Assembly (NCBI GenBank): GCA_003510135.1
Contig: DOKY01000001.1
Coordinates: 1 to 51,833, forward strand
Source of the DNA: Pseudothermotoga sp.
Lineage (GTDB): Bacteria > Thermotogota > Thermotogae > Thermotogales > DSM-5069
Reading direction: 5' to 3'
Length of the DNA: 51,833 nucleotides
How positions within the stretch are numbered: the stretch's first letter is position 1; every line of letters begins with the position of its first letter. Below the pieces are notes generated by a model. The model had not been told where the DNA came from. It made no database searches and saw only the letters and a program-made list of their open reading frames with translations. Both the position numbers and the translations under genes were made by a program. Positions 1-8,064 of this stretch are shown piece by piece.

Positions 1-165
1 CTTCTGCAAGGAATCGGCTTTGCTCACAATTTACTTTCCCTTCTGTTGTACATTACCATCATTAGAAAAACTGCAATATATCTAACGAAAAAGCTGCCTT
101 TCATTCCACCCTTGAAAGAGTACACTTTCACGGCGGGCTTTCGTAACGGCCGCTTCATACTGTAA
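1..165 (+). CDS. possible 3' end of a gene cut by the window edge
   Basis: Frame 1 is open from the first base to a TAA at 163-165 (54 codons); the other two plus frames close early. The peptide has a hydrophobic leucine/isoleucine stretch and then a basic tail ending GFRNGRFIL. I recognise no family. An open run of this length can occur by chance and the minus strand is also largely open here, so this may not be a gene. Confidence 0.33.
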   Translation, partial: LLQGIGFAHNLLSLLLYITIIRKTAIYLTKKLPFIPPLKEYTFTAGFRNGRFIL

Positions 166-467
166 GGATGATCTTTTCTTTTTAGTGCGGTTGCTAAGCC
201 AGGCCGAGCCTTCGATACCTTTCACCTGACCTGAGAACTGTCGTTGATTTCCTCCAGCTGTTTGAAGGAAATCAGCTTTCCGGCGTGGCTATCGAGATCA
301 GCATGAGCATGGCTATTGGTACAGTTGCAAGCGACGTCAAGAACATTCCAGGAGGTTGGGAACTGAAACAATCTTATCGCACCTTTCAGGTGAGAAGACC
401 TCCTGAAGACATTTTGTCCTCCTATAGGAATGCCACAAGAGGAGTTCGAACGAATCACCCAGGCGAA
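166..467. other. gene-poor stretch with several inverted repeats
   Basis: I could not assign a gene here. The stretch holds a 9-bp perfect inverted repeat (245-253 with 266-274), an 8-bp pair CAGGAGGT/ACCTCCTG (349-356 with 398-405) that encloses a small hairpin (380-392), and GACA/TGTC at 407-417. On the minus strand AGGAGG sits 5 bases before an ATG near 412, but that frame closes after eight codons. It lies downstream of the LysO pair. It could be a 3' untranslated region, a structured RNA or gene debris. Confidence 0.4.
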
Positions 468-1043
468 TCACCGAAAGGCGAGAAACAGGTTCACAAGGAT
501 CGGCACGAGCATCGTCACAATGAAACCATGTGCGAACGCCAGGAGTGATGTTTCCCTGTCCGTGTAATGCGAGATGGGTCCGAGCAGCGTGTCCATCGAA
601 GTTGCTCCTGCAATTGATACAACCGCCGCTCTGGAATATTTCGAGAGGACCGGTGTCAGCACGATGGCGAACAGTTCTCTCATGACGTTTGAAAAGAATG
701 CAATGGCACCCAGCTGGGCACTGTGAAGGTTAGAAATGATGATCGCAGACAAACTGTACCAACCGAATCCGGAGGCGACGGCGAGAACTTCAAAACGTTT
801 CATAGGAGAAAAGAAAGACAGTGCCAACGCCCCTGCGTAGGTTCCAAGCACGGTTGCCACGACGCTGAGCAGAACTTTCTTGATCACGTCGAATCGAACC
901 TTTTCTTTACTCAGATCCACGCCAACCAGAAAAACTATGACGTAGAGAACCGCGTTGACAGACCAATCAGGAAGTCTCAAGCCGGTCCATCGGCCCGCAA
1001 GTACGCCAGCCACAACAGAGCTCAAAAGCAGGAGCACCATCAC
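468..1043 (-). CDS. lysO: LysO-type lysine exporter, C-terminal half (split gene)
   Basis: 191 residues, almost entirely membrane segments. It matches the C-terminal core of the lysine exporter family LysO (YbjE, formerly DUF340): the G-x-G-W-Y-S-L-S run around residues 92-99 and N-x-M-R-E-L near 119 are the family's most conserved parts. E. coli LysO is one chain of about 300 residues; here the N-terminal part is a separate gene just upstream. The start is GTG with a GTGA overlap on the stop of that gene, so the two are probably translationally coupled and work as one exporter. It is last in the sugar operon. Substrate (lysine or an analogue such as thialysine) is inferred from the family only. 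Confidence 0.8.
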   Translation of the reverse strand: MMVLLLLSSVVAGVLAGRWTGLRLPDWSVNAVLYVIVFLVGVDLSKEKVRFDVIKKVLLSVVATVLGTYAGALALSFFSPMKRFEVLAVASGFGWYSLSAIIISNLHSAQLGAIAFFSNVMRELFAIVLTPVLSKYSRAAVVSIAGATSMDTLLGPISHYTDRETSLLAFAHGFIVTMLVPILVNLFLAFR

Positions 1044-1300
1044 TTCTTCGACACCCTCTCGAAGATGATTGCAAAGATGAAGCTCCCCAGGACAGCGAAA
1101 CTCGACACCGCGAAAGATGAAAGGAGAATGCTCTCAAGCTTCGAGACGACATCGTTGTTCGAGCCGATCTCGACGCCGAGCGCAAAGAGGAGCAGGAAAG
1201 TCAGGAATATCAAAACTCTGTACTTTCTAATCCAGTCAGTTCTTAAAAAGCGCCCAGTGAGAAAGCCCGCAAAGAACAACAGAATAAGAACGAACAACAC
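1040..1300 (-). CDS. lysO: LysO-type exporter, N-terminal half (split gene)
   Basis: 86 residues with about three hydrophobic segments and the G-x-x-x-G-R-F motif near the start, matching the N-terminal part of LysO. The chosen start is the GTG at 1300, 8 bases after GAGGGG; an upstream in-frame GTG at 1309 touches the ribosome site and is less likely. Its stop overlaps the next gene by four bases. Joined, the two products give about 277 residues, close to intact LysO. The neat coupling of both frames argues for a stable two-gene arrangement rather than a fresh frameshift. Confidence 0.75.
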   Translation of the reverse strand: MLFVLILLFFAGFLTGRFLRTDWIRKYRVLIFLTFLLLFALGVEIGSNNDVVSKLESILLSSFAVSSFAVLGSFIFAIIFERVSKK

Positions 1301-1312
1301 GTTTGACACCCC

Positions 1313-2020
1313 TCACAACTCGATGCCCACCCTTGCGGGAATGAATCTGTCTTGGAATCTCTTTCGGAAAATCTCAACGGCCTCTCGGCCCGTGCAATGG
1401 CACGGCATGATCCTCTTAACGTTCAGTCCTTCTATCTCATCAGCGATCTGCGATATTTCCGAGGCTTCTTTGTCCAGCAGATGAAACCCTCCAGCCAGAA
1501 GACCGATCGGCTTTCCAAAGCGCTCCATCACGGTGCGCATCATGTTGACGGCACCCGGATGGCAGCATCCAACCAGCACATCTACGAACTCTCCATGGTC
1601 TACAACCAAACATTGTTCGAAGATCGTACTGCCGCTGTACTTTCCCTCGATCTGGCCAGAAGAGTGAATACCCGGTGCCACTTGCAGTGGATCTCTGATT
1701 CTGATAATTTCAACAGGAAACCTGTCCTTGAGATCGCTTTCGAACCTCCGACTGAACCCTTCGCAGATGTAGACCTTGATGTTCGGATTCGTTTTCAGAA
1801 GGTCTTCAAGTCCGCCGGTGTGATCCCAGTGTTCATGCGATAGAACGACGTGCTCAATTTTCGATGGATTGACGCGCAACCTTTTCATATTCCTCAACAG
1901 GATTCGAGCACTGGAGAACGTGTCAAACAGGACGTTTTCACCGACCAGGAACGAAACTCCCCAGATTTTGAAGACACGCTGAATTTTCGTTGAGGCCTCC
2001 GCGATGAGGACAATGTTCAT
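1313..2020 (-). CDS. metallo-beta-lactamase-fold hydrolase (dihydropterin-phosphate synthase-like)
   Basis: 235 residues. The zinc signature HEHWDHTGGL places His62, His64, Asp66 and His67 in the classic H-x-H-x-D-H arrangement; later ligand motifs GCCHPG and GGFHLL follow. The pattern fits the subfamily annotated as 7,8-dihydropterin-6-yl-methyl-4-(beta-D-ribofuranosyl)aminobenzene-5'-phosphate synthase, whose bacterial members mostly have no proven substrate. ATG start, preceded by GAGGGAGAG, with an ATGA overlap on the LacI gene, so it belongs to the sugar operon. Its role there is unknown; a phosphoester or lactone hydrolase is possible. Confidence 0.78.
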   Translation of the reverse strand: MNIVLIAEASTKIQRVFKIWGVSFLVGENVLFDTFSSARILLRNMKRLRVNPSKIEHVVLSHEHWDHTGGLEDLLKTNPNIKVYICEGFSRRFESDLKDRFPVEIIRIRDPLQVAPGIHSSGQIEGKYSGSTIFEQCLVVDHGEFVDVLVGCCHPGAVNMMRTVMERFGKPIGLLAGGFHLLDKEASEISQIADEIEGLNVKRIMPCHCTGREAVEIFRKRFQDRFIPARVGIEL

Positions 2021-3006
2021 GCACTCTCCCTCACGATCAGATTGACGTCGAGGAGCACTCGTTTTGGACTCGTTCGAAGGTTCATCAGCCTTTCGTAGAG
2101 CATCTCGAAGGCCACGATTCCCTCCTGGTACTTGTCGATTCTGACGGTTGTGAGGGAGGGCTGAACGAACTCCGCGTACGAAATGTCGTCGTAACCAACC
2201 ACCGCTACGTCCTCCGGCACTTTCTTTCCGAGCAACCTCAGCGCCTTCAACGCGGCGATCGCAAAAACGTCGTTGAAACAGAACAAACCATCAAAGTCAA
2301 TGTCTCTCAATTCCATGATCTTGTTGAAAGCGGACTCGTAGCCTTCTTCAATCTCAACCATGGCATAAGGCTGCAGGCCGAACTCTCTCAGAGCTTCCAC
2401 GTAACCTTCGTACCTCATGCGAGCCACGGACTTGTACATGAAAGCGTTGAGCATCAGGATCTTCCTTCTACCTTTCAAAAGCAGATGTTTCGTCGCAAGA
2501 TAACCACCTTTCACGTCGTTCGAGTAGACTTCGTCGAGCTCATCGTTCTCGAAGTGGACCCCGAGTATCACGAACGGAAAGTTGAGCTTGACGAGCTTCT
2601 CTATATCCTTACTGTCGAACTGCGTTGGAGAGATGATGATACCATCAACGCGCTTCTGCAGGAGTGTGTCCACAGCCTGCATTTCGTTTATGTAATCCCT
2701 CTCCGTGTTCATCAGAATCACCTGATAACCGTACTTTCGTGCGCTCACCTCGATTCCTTTGAAGACTTCCGCGTAGAAAGGGTTGGAACTATCTTCGAAC
2801 ACCACTCCTATGGTCTTCGTCGTACCCTTTCTGAAAAGAACCGCATCGGAATTTCTTATGTAGCCCAGCTTCCTCGCGATCTCCAGCACCTTCTTCCTGG
2901 TCTGTGGGCTCACATCGGGCTTGTTGTTTAAAGCCCTGGAGACCGTGTTCACAGAAACTCCCGCTTCCTCAGCTATATCCTTTATCGTGATGAACCTCTT
3001 TGCCAA
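2017..3006 (-). CDS. LacI-family transcriptional regulator of the galactoside operon
   Basis: 329 residues, the normal LacI length. Residues 5-30 form the helix-turn-helix (IKDIAEEAGVSVNTVSRALN), followed by the hinge helix (KKVLEIARKLGY) and a periplasmic-binding-protein-like effector domain (GVVFEDSSNPFYAEVFKGIE). The start is TTG, 8 bases after a GGAGG that lies in the end of the galactosidase gene. The obvious DNA target is the perfect palindrome upstream of the binding-protein gene, giving autoregulation since this gene is inside the operon. Effector unknown; a galactoside or galactose is the natural guess. Confidence 0.9.
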   Translation of the reverse strand: MAKRFITIKDIAEEAGVSVNTVSRALNNKPDVSPQTRKKVLEIARKLGYIRNSDAVLFRKGTTKTIGVVFEDSSNPFYAEVFKGIEVSARKYGYQVILMNTERDYINEMQAVDTLLQKRVDGIIISPTQFDSKDIEKLVKLNFPFVILGVHFENDELDEVYSNDVKGGYLATKHLLLKGRRKILMLNAFMYKSVARMRYEGYVEALREFGLQPYAMVEIEEGYESAFNKIMELRDIDFDGLFCFNDVFAIAALKALRLLGKKVPEDVAVVGYDDISYAEFVQPSLTTVRIDKYQEGIVAFEMLYERLMNLRTSPKRVLLDVNLIVRESA

Positions 3007-3009
3007 AGC

Positions 3010-4848
3010 TCAAACCTCCCGATTCTCGAAAGCTCCCAGAACGATTTTTTTGTTCGACATCCAGACCGCACTCTCATGGTCCCGAACGTTCAGAAGAATC
3101 AGTCCCTCCCGCGTCTGAATAGCATCCACCCCGTCGCCAATGAACTTCGCCGGCAAAAGGCTGCCCAGCAGGAATGTGTAGAAGAACTCGTCAGCCACCG
3201 TCGCAACGTAGTACTTGTTGCCTCGTCTCGTGACACATGGCATCTCAGCGAATGGGCCCGTTTTGAAGGACCCCAGCACCTCTGCATCTTTGACCTTGAT
3301 TTTATCACACCAGAAGTTTCCACTCAACTGTAAACCTGAAACGTTCATGTCCACTTTTTCCGTGCCCGCAAAATCAACGATCTCCAGACCGAGGAGTCGC
3401 TGCAGACCGTACGGGAAATCCGCTCTCATCCAGTTGTATTCATCCTTGATAGAAGTCATGCAGGTGATCAGGACGTTAGCCTGAAAGCTTTCAAGCTTTT
3501 CGATGAACTTCTCTGGCAGATACATCGCGTAGGGAACGATCAACAACCTGTACGAGTCGACCTCGTCATCCTCGAACACGAAATCGACGTTGTAACCCAG
3601 CCTCCTAACGGCTCTATAGATGCTCATTATCGATTCCCAGTAATTGAAGTTGCGGTTCAGATGGTTTATCCTGTGAATCCATGCGTTCTCGTAGGAGAAG
3701 TAAATGGCAACTTCTTTTTCCGGAACCATGACTCCCTGTGTTTCTCGTTTGGCCTGTGCAAACTCTTCGCACCTGTCGGTCCTTTTCCCCGCGTAATCCA
3801 ACAACGCACCGTGGAATTGTTCTGCACCCCATCGGATCTGATCGAACCTGAACACGATCACACCGAGCGCGCCATGCAAATGCGCTTGTTTGGTCCACAG
3901 CTTCAGATACCCTCCGGGATACTGTTCGTTGATCGTTTTCCAGTTCACTCTGCCTGGTTGCTGCTCCATCACAAGAAAAGGTTTCCTCTTCAAAGACCTC
4001 ATCAAATCGTGATTGGCAGCCTGCCTGAAGGGATCGTAGACCTTCGTCGAAACGTAGTTGTCCCAGCTCACAAGATCTATGTACTCAGCAAGCTTTTTGT
4101 AGTCGAGATCGAAAAAGTCCACCATGAAGTTATGGGTTATCGGTTTGTCGGAATATTTTCTTATGATCTCACTCTGCATGTTCATGTAATCGATGTGAAC
4201 GTCAGTCGAAAACCTGAAGAAATCAAGCATCATGTGAGGGTTTTCAAACGCAGGTGTGTTGATGGGCAGGACAATTTCATCCCAGTCGCTGACGGTCTGG
4301 CTCCAGAATCTGTTGCCCCAGCGATAGTTGAGCTCATCTATGGAAACGTATCTTCTTTTCAACCATTCGATGAACGCCTTCCGTGTCGACTCACAGTAGC
4401 AAAGCGTCGTGTCGTGACAGCCGAATTCATTGTCAATCTGCCACATGTCTGCATAGGTCGAGAGATGCTGAGCGTACTTTTCAACGATCTTCCTTGAGTA
4501 CTCACGGTACACCTCGTTTGCGGGACAATAATGTCTCCTGCTCCCCGCACCTTTCCGTCTTCCGAACCTGTCAACGGGCAGTATGTGTGGATGTTTCTTG
4601 ACCAACCACAGGGGTGGTGCGGCGGTGGGCGTGCCGACGATGATCTTTATACCGGCATCCTTCAAGATTTTTAAAGGCTTTTCGAGCTTCGAAAAATCGA
4701 ACCGGCCTTCCTCCGGCTCGACGATCGACCAGGAGAATTCACCAACCCTCACCCACTCAACACCGATTTCCTTCATCGTTTTTACGTGCCGTTCCCAGAC
4801 GGACTCGTCCCAATGCTCCGGATAGTAATCAGCACCGTAGATCTGCAT
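3010..4848 (-). CDS. GH42 beta-galactosidase
   Basis: 612 residues from ATG 4848, which lies 6 bases after GAGGAGG; an in-frame TTG at 4863 overlaps the permease stop and is rejected. Glycoside hydrolase family 42: N-terminal barrel motif YYPEHWDE, acid/base Glu141 in IDNEFG, nucleophile Glu295 in VMEQQPG, then the trimerisation and small beta domains. No signal peptide, so it acts in the cytoplasm on imported galactosides. Of the four cysteines that hold a structural zinc in Thermus A4 beta-galactosidase (106, 150, 152, 155), Cys108, Cys150 and Cys152 are present but the fourth position is Thr155; an extra Cys144 is nearby. The transporter genes just upstream supply its substrate. Confidence 0.93.
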   Translation of the reverse strand: MQIYGADYYPEHWDESVWERHVKTMKEIGVEWVRVGEFSWSIVEPEEGRFDFSKLEKPLKILKDAGIKIIVGTPTAAPPLWLVKKHPHILPVDRFGRRKGAGSRRHYCPANEVYREYSRKIVEKYAQHLSTYADMWQIDNEFGCHDTTLCYCESTRKAFIEWLKRRYVSIDELNYRWGNRFWSQTVSDWDEIVLPINTPAFENPHMMLDFFRFSTDVHIDYMNMQSEIIRKYSDKPITHNFMVDFFDLDYKKLAEYIDLVSWDNYVSTKVYDPFRQAANHDLMRSLKRKPFLVMEQQPGRVNWKTINEQYPGGYLKLWTKQAHLHGALGVIVFRFDQIRWGAEQFHGALLDYAGKRTDRCEEFAQAKRETQGVMVPEKEVAIYFSYENAWIHRINHLNRNFNYWESIMSIYRAVRRLGYNVDFVFEDDEVDSYRLLIVPYAMYLPEKFIEKLESFQANVLITCMTSIKDEYNWMRADFPYGLQRLLGLEIVDFAGTEKVDMNVSGLQLSGNFWCDKIKVKDAEVLGSFKTGPFAEMPCVTRRGNKYYVATVADEFFYTFLLGSLLPAKFIGDGVDAIQTREGLILLNVRDHESAVWMSNKKIVLGAFENREV

Positions 4849-4859
4849 CGAATCCCTCC

Positions 4860-5690
4860 TCAACCTTTTATGCTACCCAAAGTGAGACCCTGAATGAAGT
4901 AGCGCTGGAAGATCAGAAAAACTATAACAGGAACCGTCGCGGCGAGTAAGGCACCAGCGGCTATGACGTTCCAGCTGCTGATCCATTGACCCTGCAGCGT
5001 CGTCAGGCCTATCGTAACGGTTTTCTTCGCGTCGCTCTGAAGTAAGATCAGGGACCAGAGATAATCGTTCCATATCCAGGTGAATTCGAGGATACTCAGA
5101 GCGGCAACGGCGGGCTTCACCAGCGGCATTATGATCTTGGAATAGATCCTGAAAGCCCCGGCTCCATCAATCCTTGCGGCATCAAAGAGGCTCGATGGTA
5201 TCGTCACCATGAAGTTCCTCAGAAAGAACGTGCAGAAACCAAGCTGGAAGGCAACGTGAAACAGTATCACACCAATCAGCGTGTCGTACAGACCGGTCAC
5301 AACCGAGAACCTGTAAACCGGGATGAGCAACATCTGAAAGGGTATCAGCATGCCCGAGACGAAAATCATCAAGATCGTCGTGCGCAGTTTGAACTCGTAC
5401 CACGCGAGTGCGTAAGCGCTCAGGCTCGACAGCAACAGCGTGCCCGCAACGGAAACTGCTGTGACGATTGCGGTGTTGATGAAGTAACGAGCCATCCGAC
5501 CTTCGATCCAGGCGATCTTGAAGTTCTCAAACGTCCACGTTTTTGGAGGAGACCAGAAGTTTCTGAGCATGAAGATCTCGTCCATGGTCTTGAACGCGGT
5601 GAAGAACGCCACCACGAAGGGTACCATCCACAGAACCACGATCAACGTACACAGAACGTAGAAGAGCGTAGCCCTGAAGGTCTTCTTCAT
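4860..5690 (-). CDS. ABC sugar transporter permease (MalG type)
   Basis: 276 residues with six predicted membrane segments. The cytoplasmic EAA loop that docks on the ATPase is clear (DAARIDGAGAFRIYSKIIMP, about residues 170-189). It pairs with the MalF-type permease upstream, overlapping it by four bases. No ATPase is encoded in this operon, so a shared MsmK/MalK-like ATPase elsewhere must energise it; this is usual for Thermotoga sugar transporters. The galactosidase downstream suggests a galactoside or galacto-oligosaccharide as cargo. Confidence 0.92.
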   Translation of the reverse strand: MKKTFRATLFYVLCTLIVVLWMVPFVVAFFTAFKTMDEIFMLRNFWSPPKTWTFENFKIAWIEGRMARYFINTAIVTAVSVAGTLLLSSLSAYALAWYEFKLRTTILMIFVSGMLIPFQMLLIPVYRFSVVTGLYDTLIGVILFHVAFQLGFCTFFLRNFMVTIPSSLFDAARIDGAGAFRIYSKIIMPLVKPAVAALSILEFTWIWNDYLWSLILLQSDAKKTVTIGLTTLQGQWISSWNVIAAGALLAATVPVIVFLIFQRYFIQGLTLGSIKG

Positions 5691-6556
5691 AACCTTTCCT
5701 CCCTCTTGAGTACGTTGAGCACGTATATGAGGATGAAACCAAGCGTGATCAAGAATTGTATCACGGCGATGGACGCGCCGTAACCCATTCTGTAGTTATG
5801 AAAAGCCTGGATGTACATGTAATTGGCCATCACGCTCGAAGAGTAGTAGGGTCCTCCTCTGGTCATGACGAACACTATGTCGAAGGCACGCAGCGAATCT
5901 ATGATGTTCACGGTTATCGTTATCACTATTGCGGGCCTGAGCTCTGGAAGTATCACATACCAGAATCTCTGAAACGCGTTCGCGCCATCGACTATGGCCG
6001 CTTCGACGTGTTCCTTATCGACACTCTGAAGGCCTGCGAGAAAAAGGACCATCGCGTAGGGAATCTGCCTCCACAGCGCGGCCCATATGAGTGAGTAGGT
6101 GACGATCTTCGGATCGCTCAGCCAGGGTTTCGCGAGACCTTCGAGCCCTATCCAGCGCAGAAACGCGTTCACAACACCACCGGAAGGTTCGAGTACCCAC
6201 GACCATATCTGACCAATAACAACGAAGGATAGCGCCATGGGCAGGTATACCAGAGATTTGTAGACCTTGTGACCAGGGTACTTTTGGTCCATAAGCATCG
6301 CGAAGAGAAGCCCTAAAGGAATGGAAAGTATGACAAAGCCGATCATCCACTTGAGATTGTTCAGAAGGGAAAGGATGAAATAACGATCGTTGAAGAGACG
6401 AACAAAATTCTCCCAACCGACGAACCTTGACTTCGTCATGCCGTCCCAGCGCGTGAAACTCACCAGAAAGGTTCGAAAGATTGGGTATATGACCCAGATG
6501 GAATAAAGGGTCAGAGGACCTGCAAGAAAGAGATAAGGTGTCAGCTTTTTTCTCAT
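5687..6556 (-). CDS. ABC sugar transporter permease (MalF type)
   Basis: 289 residues, about six membrane segments, opening with a basic N terminus and the LFLAGPLTLYSIWVIYPI helix typical of short MalF/UgpA-type permeases. The EAA motif is VEAAIVDGANAFQRFWYVIL. ATG start following TGATCG; the stop overlaps the MalG-type gene (ATGA). A GC-rich hairpin separates it from the binding-protein gene, so the permeases are probably made in smaller amounts than the binding protein. Confidence 0.92.
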   Translation of the reverse strand: MRKKLTPYLFLAGPLTLYSIWVIYPIFRTFLVSFTRWDGMTKSRFVGWENFVRLFNDRYFILSLLNNLKWMIGFVILSIPLGLLFAMLMDQKYPGHKVYKSLVYLPMALSFVVIGQIWSWVLEPSGGVVNAFLRWIGLEGLAKPWLSDPKIVTYSLIWAALWRQIPYAMVLFLAGLQSVDKEHVEAAIVDGANAFQRFWYVILPELRPAIVITITVNIIDSLRAFDIVFVMTRGGPYYSSSVMANYMYIQAFHNYRMGYGASIAVIQFLITLGFILIYVLNVLKREERL

Positions 6557-6573
6557 TCGATCACCTCAGAAAG

Positions 6574-6596
6574 CCCACGGGCAGGACGCCCGTGGG
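6574..6596 (-). terminator. intercistronic hairpin after the binding-protein gene
   Basis: A 9-bp perfect stem (CCCACGGGC with GCCCGTGGG) and a 5-base loop between binding-protein stop and permease start. On the minus strand no T-run follows, so it is more likely a partial terminator or an mRNA-stabilising hairpin that raises binding-protein output over permeases. Confidence 0.75.
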
Positions 6597-6602
6597 TGGG
6601 GC

Positions 6603-7826
6603 TCACTTGCCGTAGATTCTCTTTCTTTCAGCCTCGAGTCTCTTGAGTATGTCGTTGATCCTGTCGGGATTTTGCATGAACTCTATGAATGCGTTCATTC
6701 CGACTTCAGCCATTTCGGGGTTGGTGTCCCTGTCGTAGAACTGTGCTACACCGGCCGAGGCGAGGATCATGTCGAGGCCCTTCTTCGCGTGTGCGTCTGG
6801 CGGTGCGACCTCCACGTTTGCAGCCAGTCTGCCAAGGTCCTTTGCGAATTTCTCCTGAGCCTCTTTCGAAGCGATGAATCTCAGGAACACGATGGCACCT
6901 TTCTTGTTGGGTGCGTTCGCCGGGATCATGAAACCGTCGATCGGTGTTTCTTCGTACGGCGCGACGGCCGGATCGATGATGGGGAACCTGAAGAAGTCCA
7001 GATCGTCTTTCACTTCAGCGGGAGCGACATCCTTGATGAACTGTCCCATGTAGTACATGCCAGCCTGACCTCTGAACAGGAACGTCGCTGCTTCCTGCCA
7101 TTCGTAAGCAGTGTGGTTCGGGAGCAGGTATCCTTTGTCTATTATCTGTCTCCAGTATTCGAACACCTTCAGAAGCTTTGGATCGGTGTATGGAACTTCT
7201 CCGGCGGTGAGGGCGATGTGATAATCGAGTCCGTTGATCCTCAAGTTCAGGATGTCAAACCAACCCGCCGCAGTCCACGGAAACTTGGTACCAATGGTGA
7301 TCGGAACGATGCCGTTCTTCTTCAGCGTCTCGCACACCTGTAAGAAATCGTCCCAGGTCTTCGGTTCCTTGATGCCGAACTTTTCGAAAACGGATTTCCT
7401 ATAGTACACGCCCCACCAGTACCAACTCTGCGGGATGAAGTAGATCTTGTCCTTGTAAGAACAGGTGCTTCTGAACGCTTCGGGGAAGTAGTCCTCCCAC
7501 TTCGCACCTTCGAAGACTTCCTCAACGGGGACTATCAGCCCCATCTCTGCGAAATAGCGCATTCTCTCGCCGGCAAACCAGGTGACGACGTCTGCCGTAC
7601 CCTTAGGTGAAGCAAGCCAGGTTCTCAAGAGCACTTTGAAGTCCTCGTGTGCAAACGTGTTCACAACGACTTCGTACTCAGGATACTTCTGCTGGAAAAT
7701 TTCTACGAGCTCTGCCAGAGCCTTTCTGGGAGCAGGGTCGGACATGTAGCTGTTGATGACGATCCTTTCCTTTGCGAAGACGAAGACCATAATCGTGACA
7801 AGGACGAGGACAACAAACTTCTTCAT
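6603..7826 (-). CDS. ABC sugar transporter substrate-binding protein
   Basis: 407 residues from the ATG at 7826, preceded by AGGGGGG at 7-base spacing. The frame stays open upstream to 7985, but that extension would span the promoter and operator, so the shorter start is right. A Sec signal peptide (MKKFVVLVLVTIMVFVFA) is followed by a family 1 extracellular solute-binding domain. There is no lipobox cysteine, so it is periplasmic/toga-space rather than lipid-anchored. First gene of the galactoside operon; cargo inferred from the adjacent GH42 enzyme. Confidence 0.92.
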   Translation of the reverse strand: MKKFVVLVLVTIMVFVFAKERIVINSYMSDPAPRKALAELVEIFQQKYPEYEVVVNTFAHEDFKVLLRTWLASPKGTADVVTWFAGERMRYFAEMGLIVPVEEVFEGAKWEDYFPEAFRSTCSYKDKIYFIPQSWYWWGVYYRKSVFEKFGIKEPKTWDDFLQVCETLKKNGIVPITIGTKFPWTAAGWFDILNLRINGLDYHIALTAGEVPYTDPKLLKVFEYWRQIIDKGYLLPNHTAYEWQEAATFLFRGQAGMYYMGQFIKDVAPAEVKDDLDFFRFPIIDPAVAPYEETPIDGFMIPANAPNKKGAIVFLRFIASKEAQEKFAKDLGRLAANVEVAPPDAHAKKGLDMILASAGVAQFYDRDTNPEMAEVGMNAFIEFMQNPDRINDILKRLEAERKRIYGK

Positions 7827-7846
7827 AAAACATCCCCCCTCACTTT

Positions 7847-7868
7847 GTGCCGGTAACGTTACCGGCAC
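7847..7868. promoter_or_regulatory. LacI-family operator, perfect 22-bp palindrome
   Basis: The 22 bases are a perfect inverted repeat centred on the core GGTAACGTTACC. It sits just after the expected transcription start and before the ribosome site of the binding-protein gene, where a bound LacI-type protein would block transcription. The central CG step and symmetric half-sites are typical of LacI/GalR operators. The regulator encoded at 2017-3006 is the probable ligand. Confidence 0.88.
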
Positions 7869-7880
7869 GATCTCTGACCA

Positions 7881-7910
7881 GAATAAGCCACAAATAAAGA
7901 ACATTGTCAA
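7881..7910 (-). promoter_or_regulatory. promoter of the galactoside operon
   Basis: On the minus strand a consensus -35 TTGACA (7905-7910) is followed after 18 bases by TTATTC (7881-7886). The operator palindrome starts 12 bases farther downstream. No other convincing promoter lies between here and 468, consistent with one long transcript. Confidence 0.72.
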
Positions 7911-8024
7911 GCCCGGGAAATCTGCGAAACTAACCAAATCTTGCCCTATAATCGCTTCATGGGCTCTTGTTTTCGAAAAATTCACCAGATCTTCTTGTTG
8001 CTCCTTCTTTCGTCTTAAGTTAAC

Positions 8025-8048
8025 AAAAAGGGTGGGCGGTGCCCACCC
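8025..8048 (-). terminator. rho-independent terminator of the alkaline phosphatase gene
   Basis: On the minus strand an 8-bp GC-rich stem (GGGTGGGC with GCCCACCC, 3-base loop) is followed directly by five T residues. It lies 17 bases after the phosphatase stop and insulates it from the sugar operon. Confidence 0.9.
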
Positions 8049-8064
8049 CGAACGTTTCCGATCC

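Noticed and set aside
245..274. Inverted repeat as a rho-independent terminator for the lysO operon
   Set aside because: No T-run follows the stem on either strand and the stem is AT-rich.
285..548. 87-codon plus-strand frame near the window start
   Set aside because: Runs into the 3' end of the lysO gene on the other strand, is low in hydrophobic residues and matches nothing known.
723..1484. Long open frame (about 250 codons) opposite lysO
   Set aside because: It is antisense to two convincing membrane-protein genes, is highly charged without family motifs, and lacks a ribosome site.
6672..7343. Long open frame opposite the sugar-binding protein
   Set aside because: Its frame mirrors the codon pattern of the real gene on the other strand and has no recognisable domain; shadow frame.
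7827..7985. Longer N terminus for the sugar-binding protein
   Set aside because: The added 53 codons span the promoter and operator and would hide the signal peptide.
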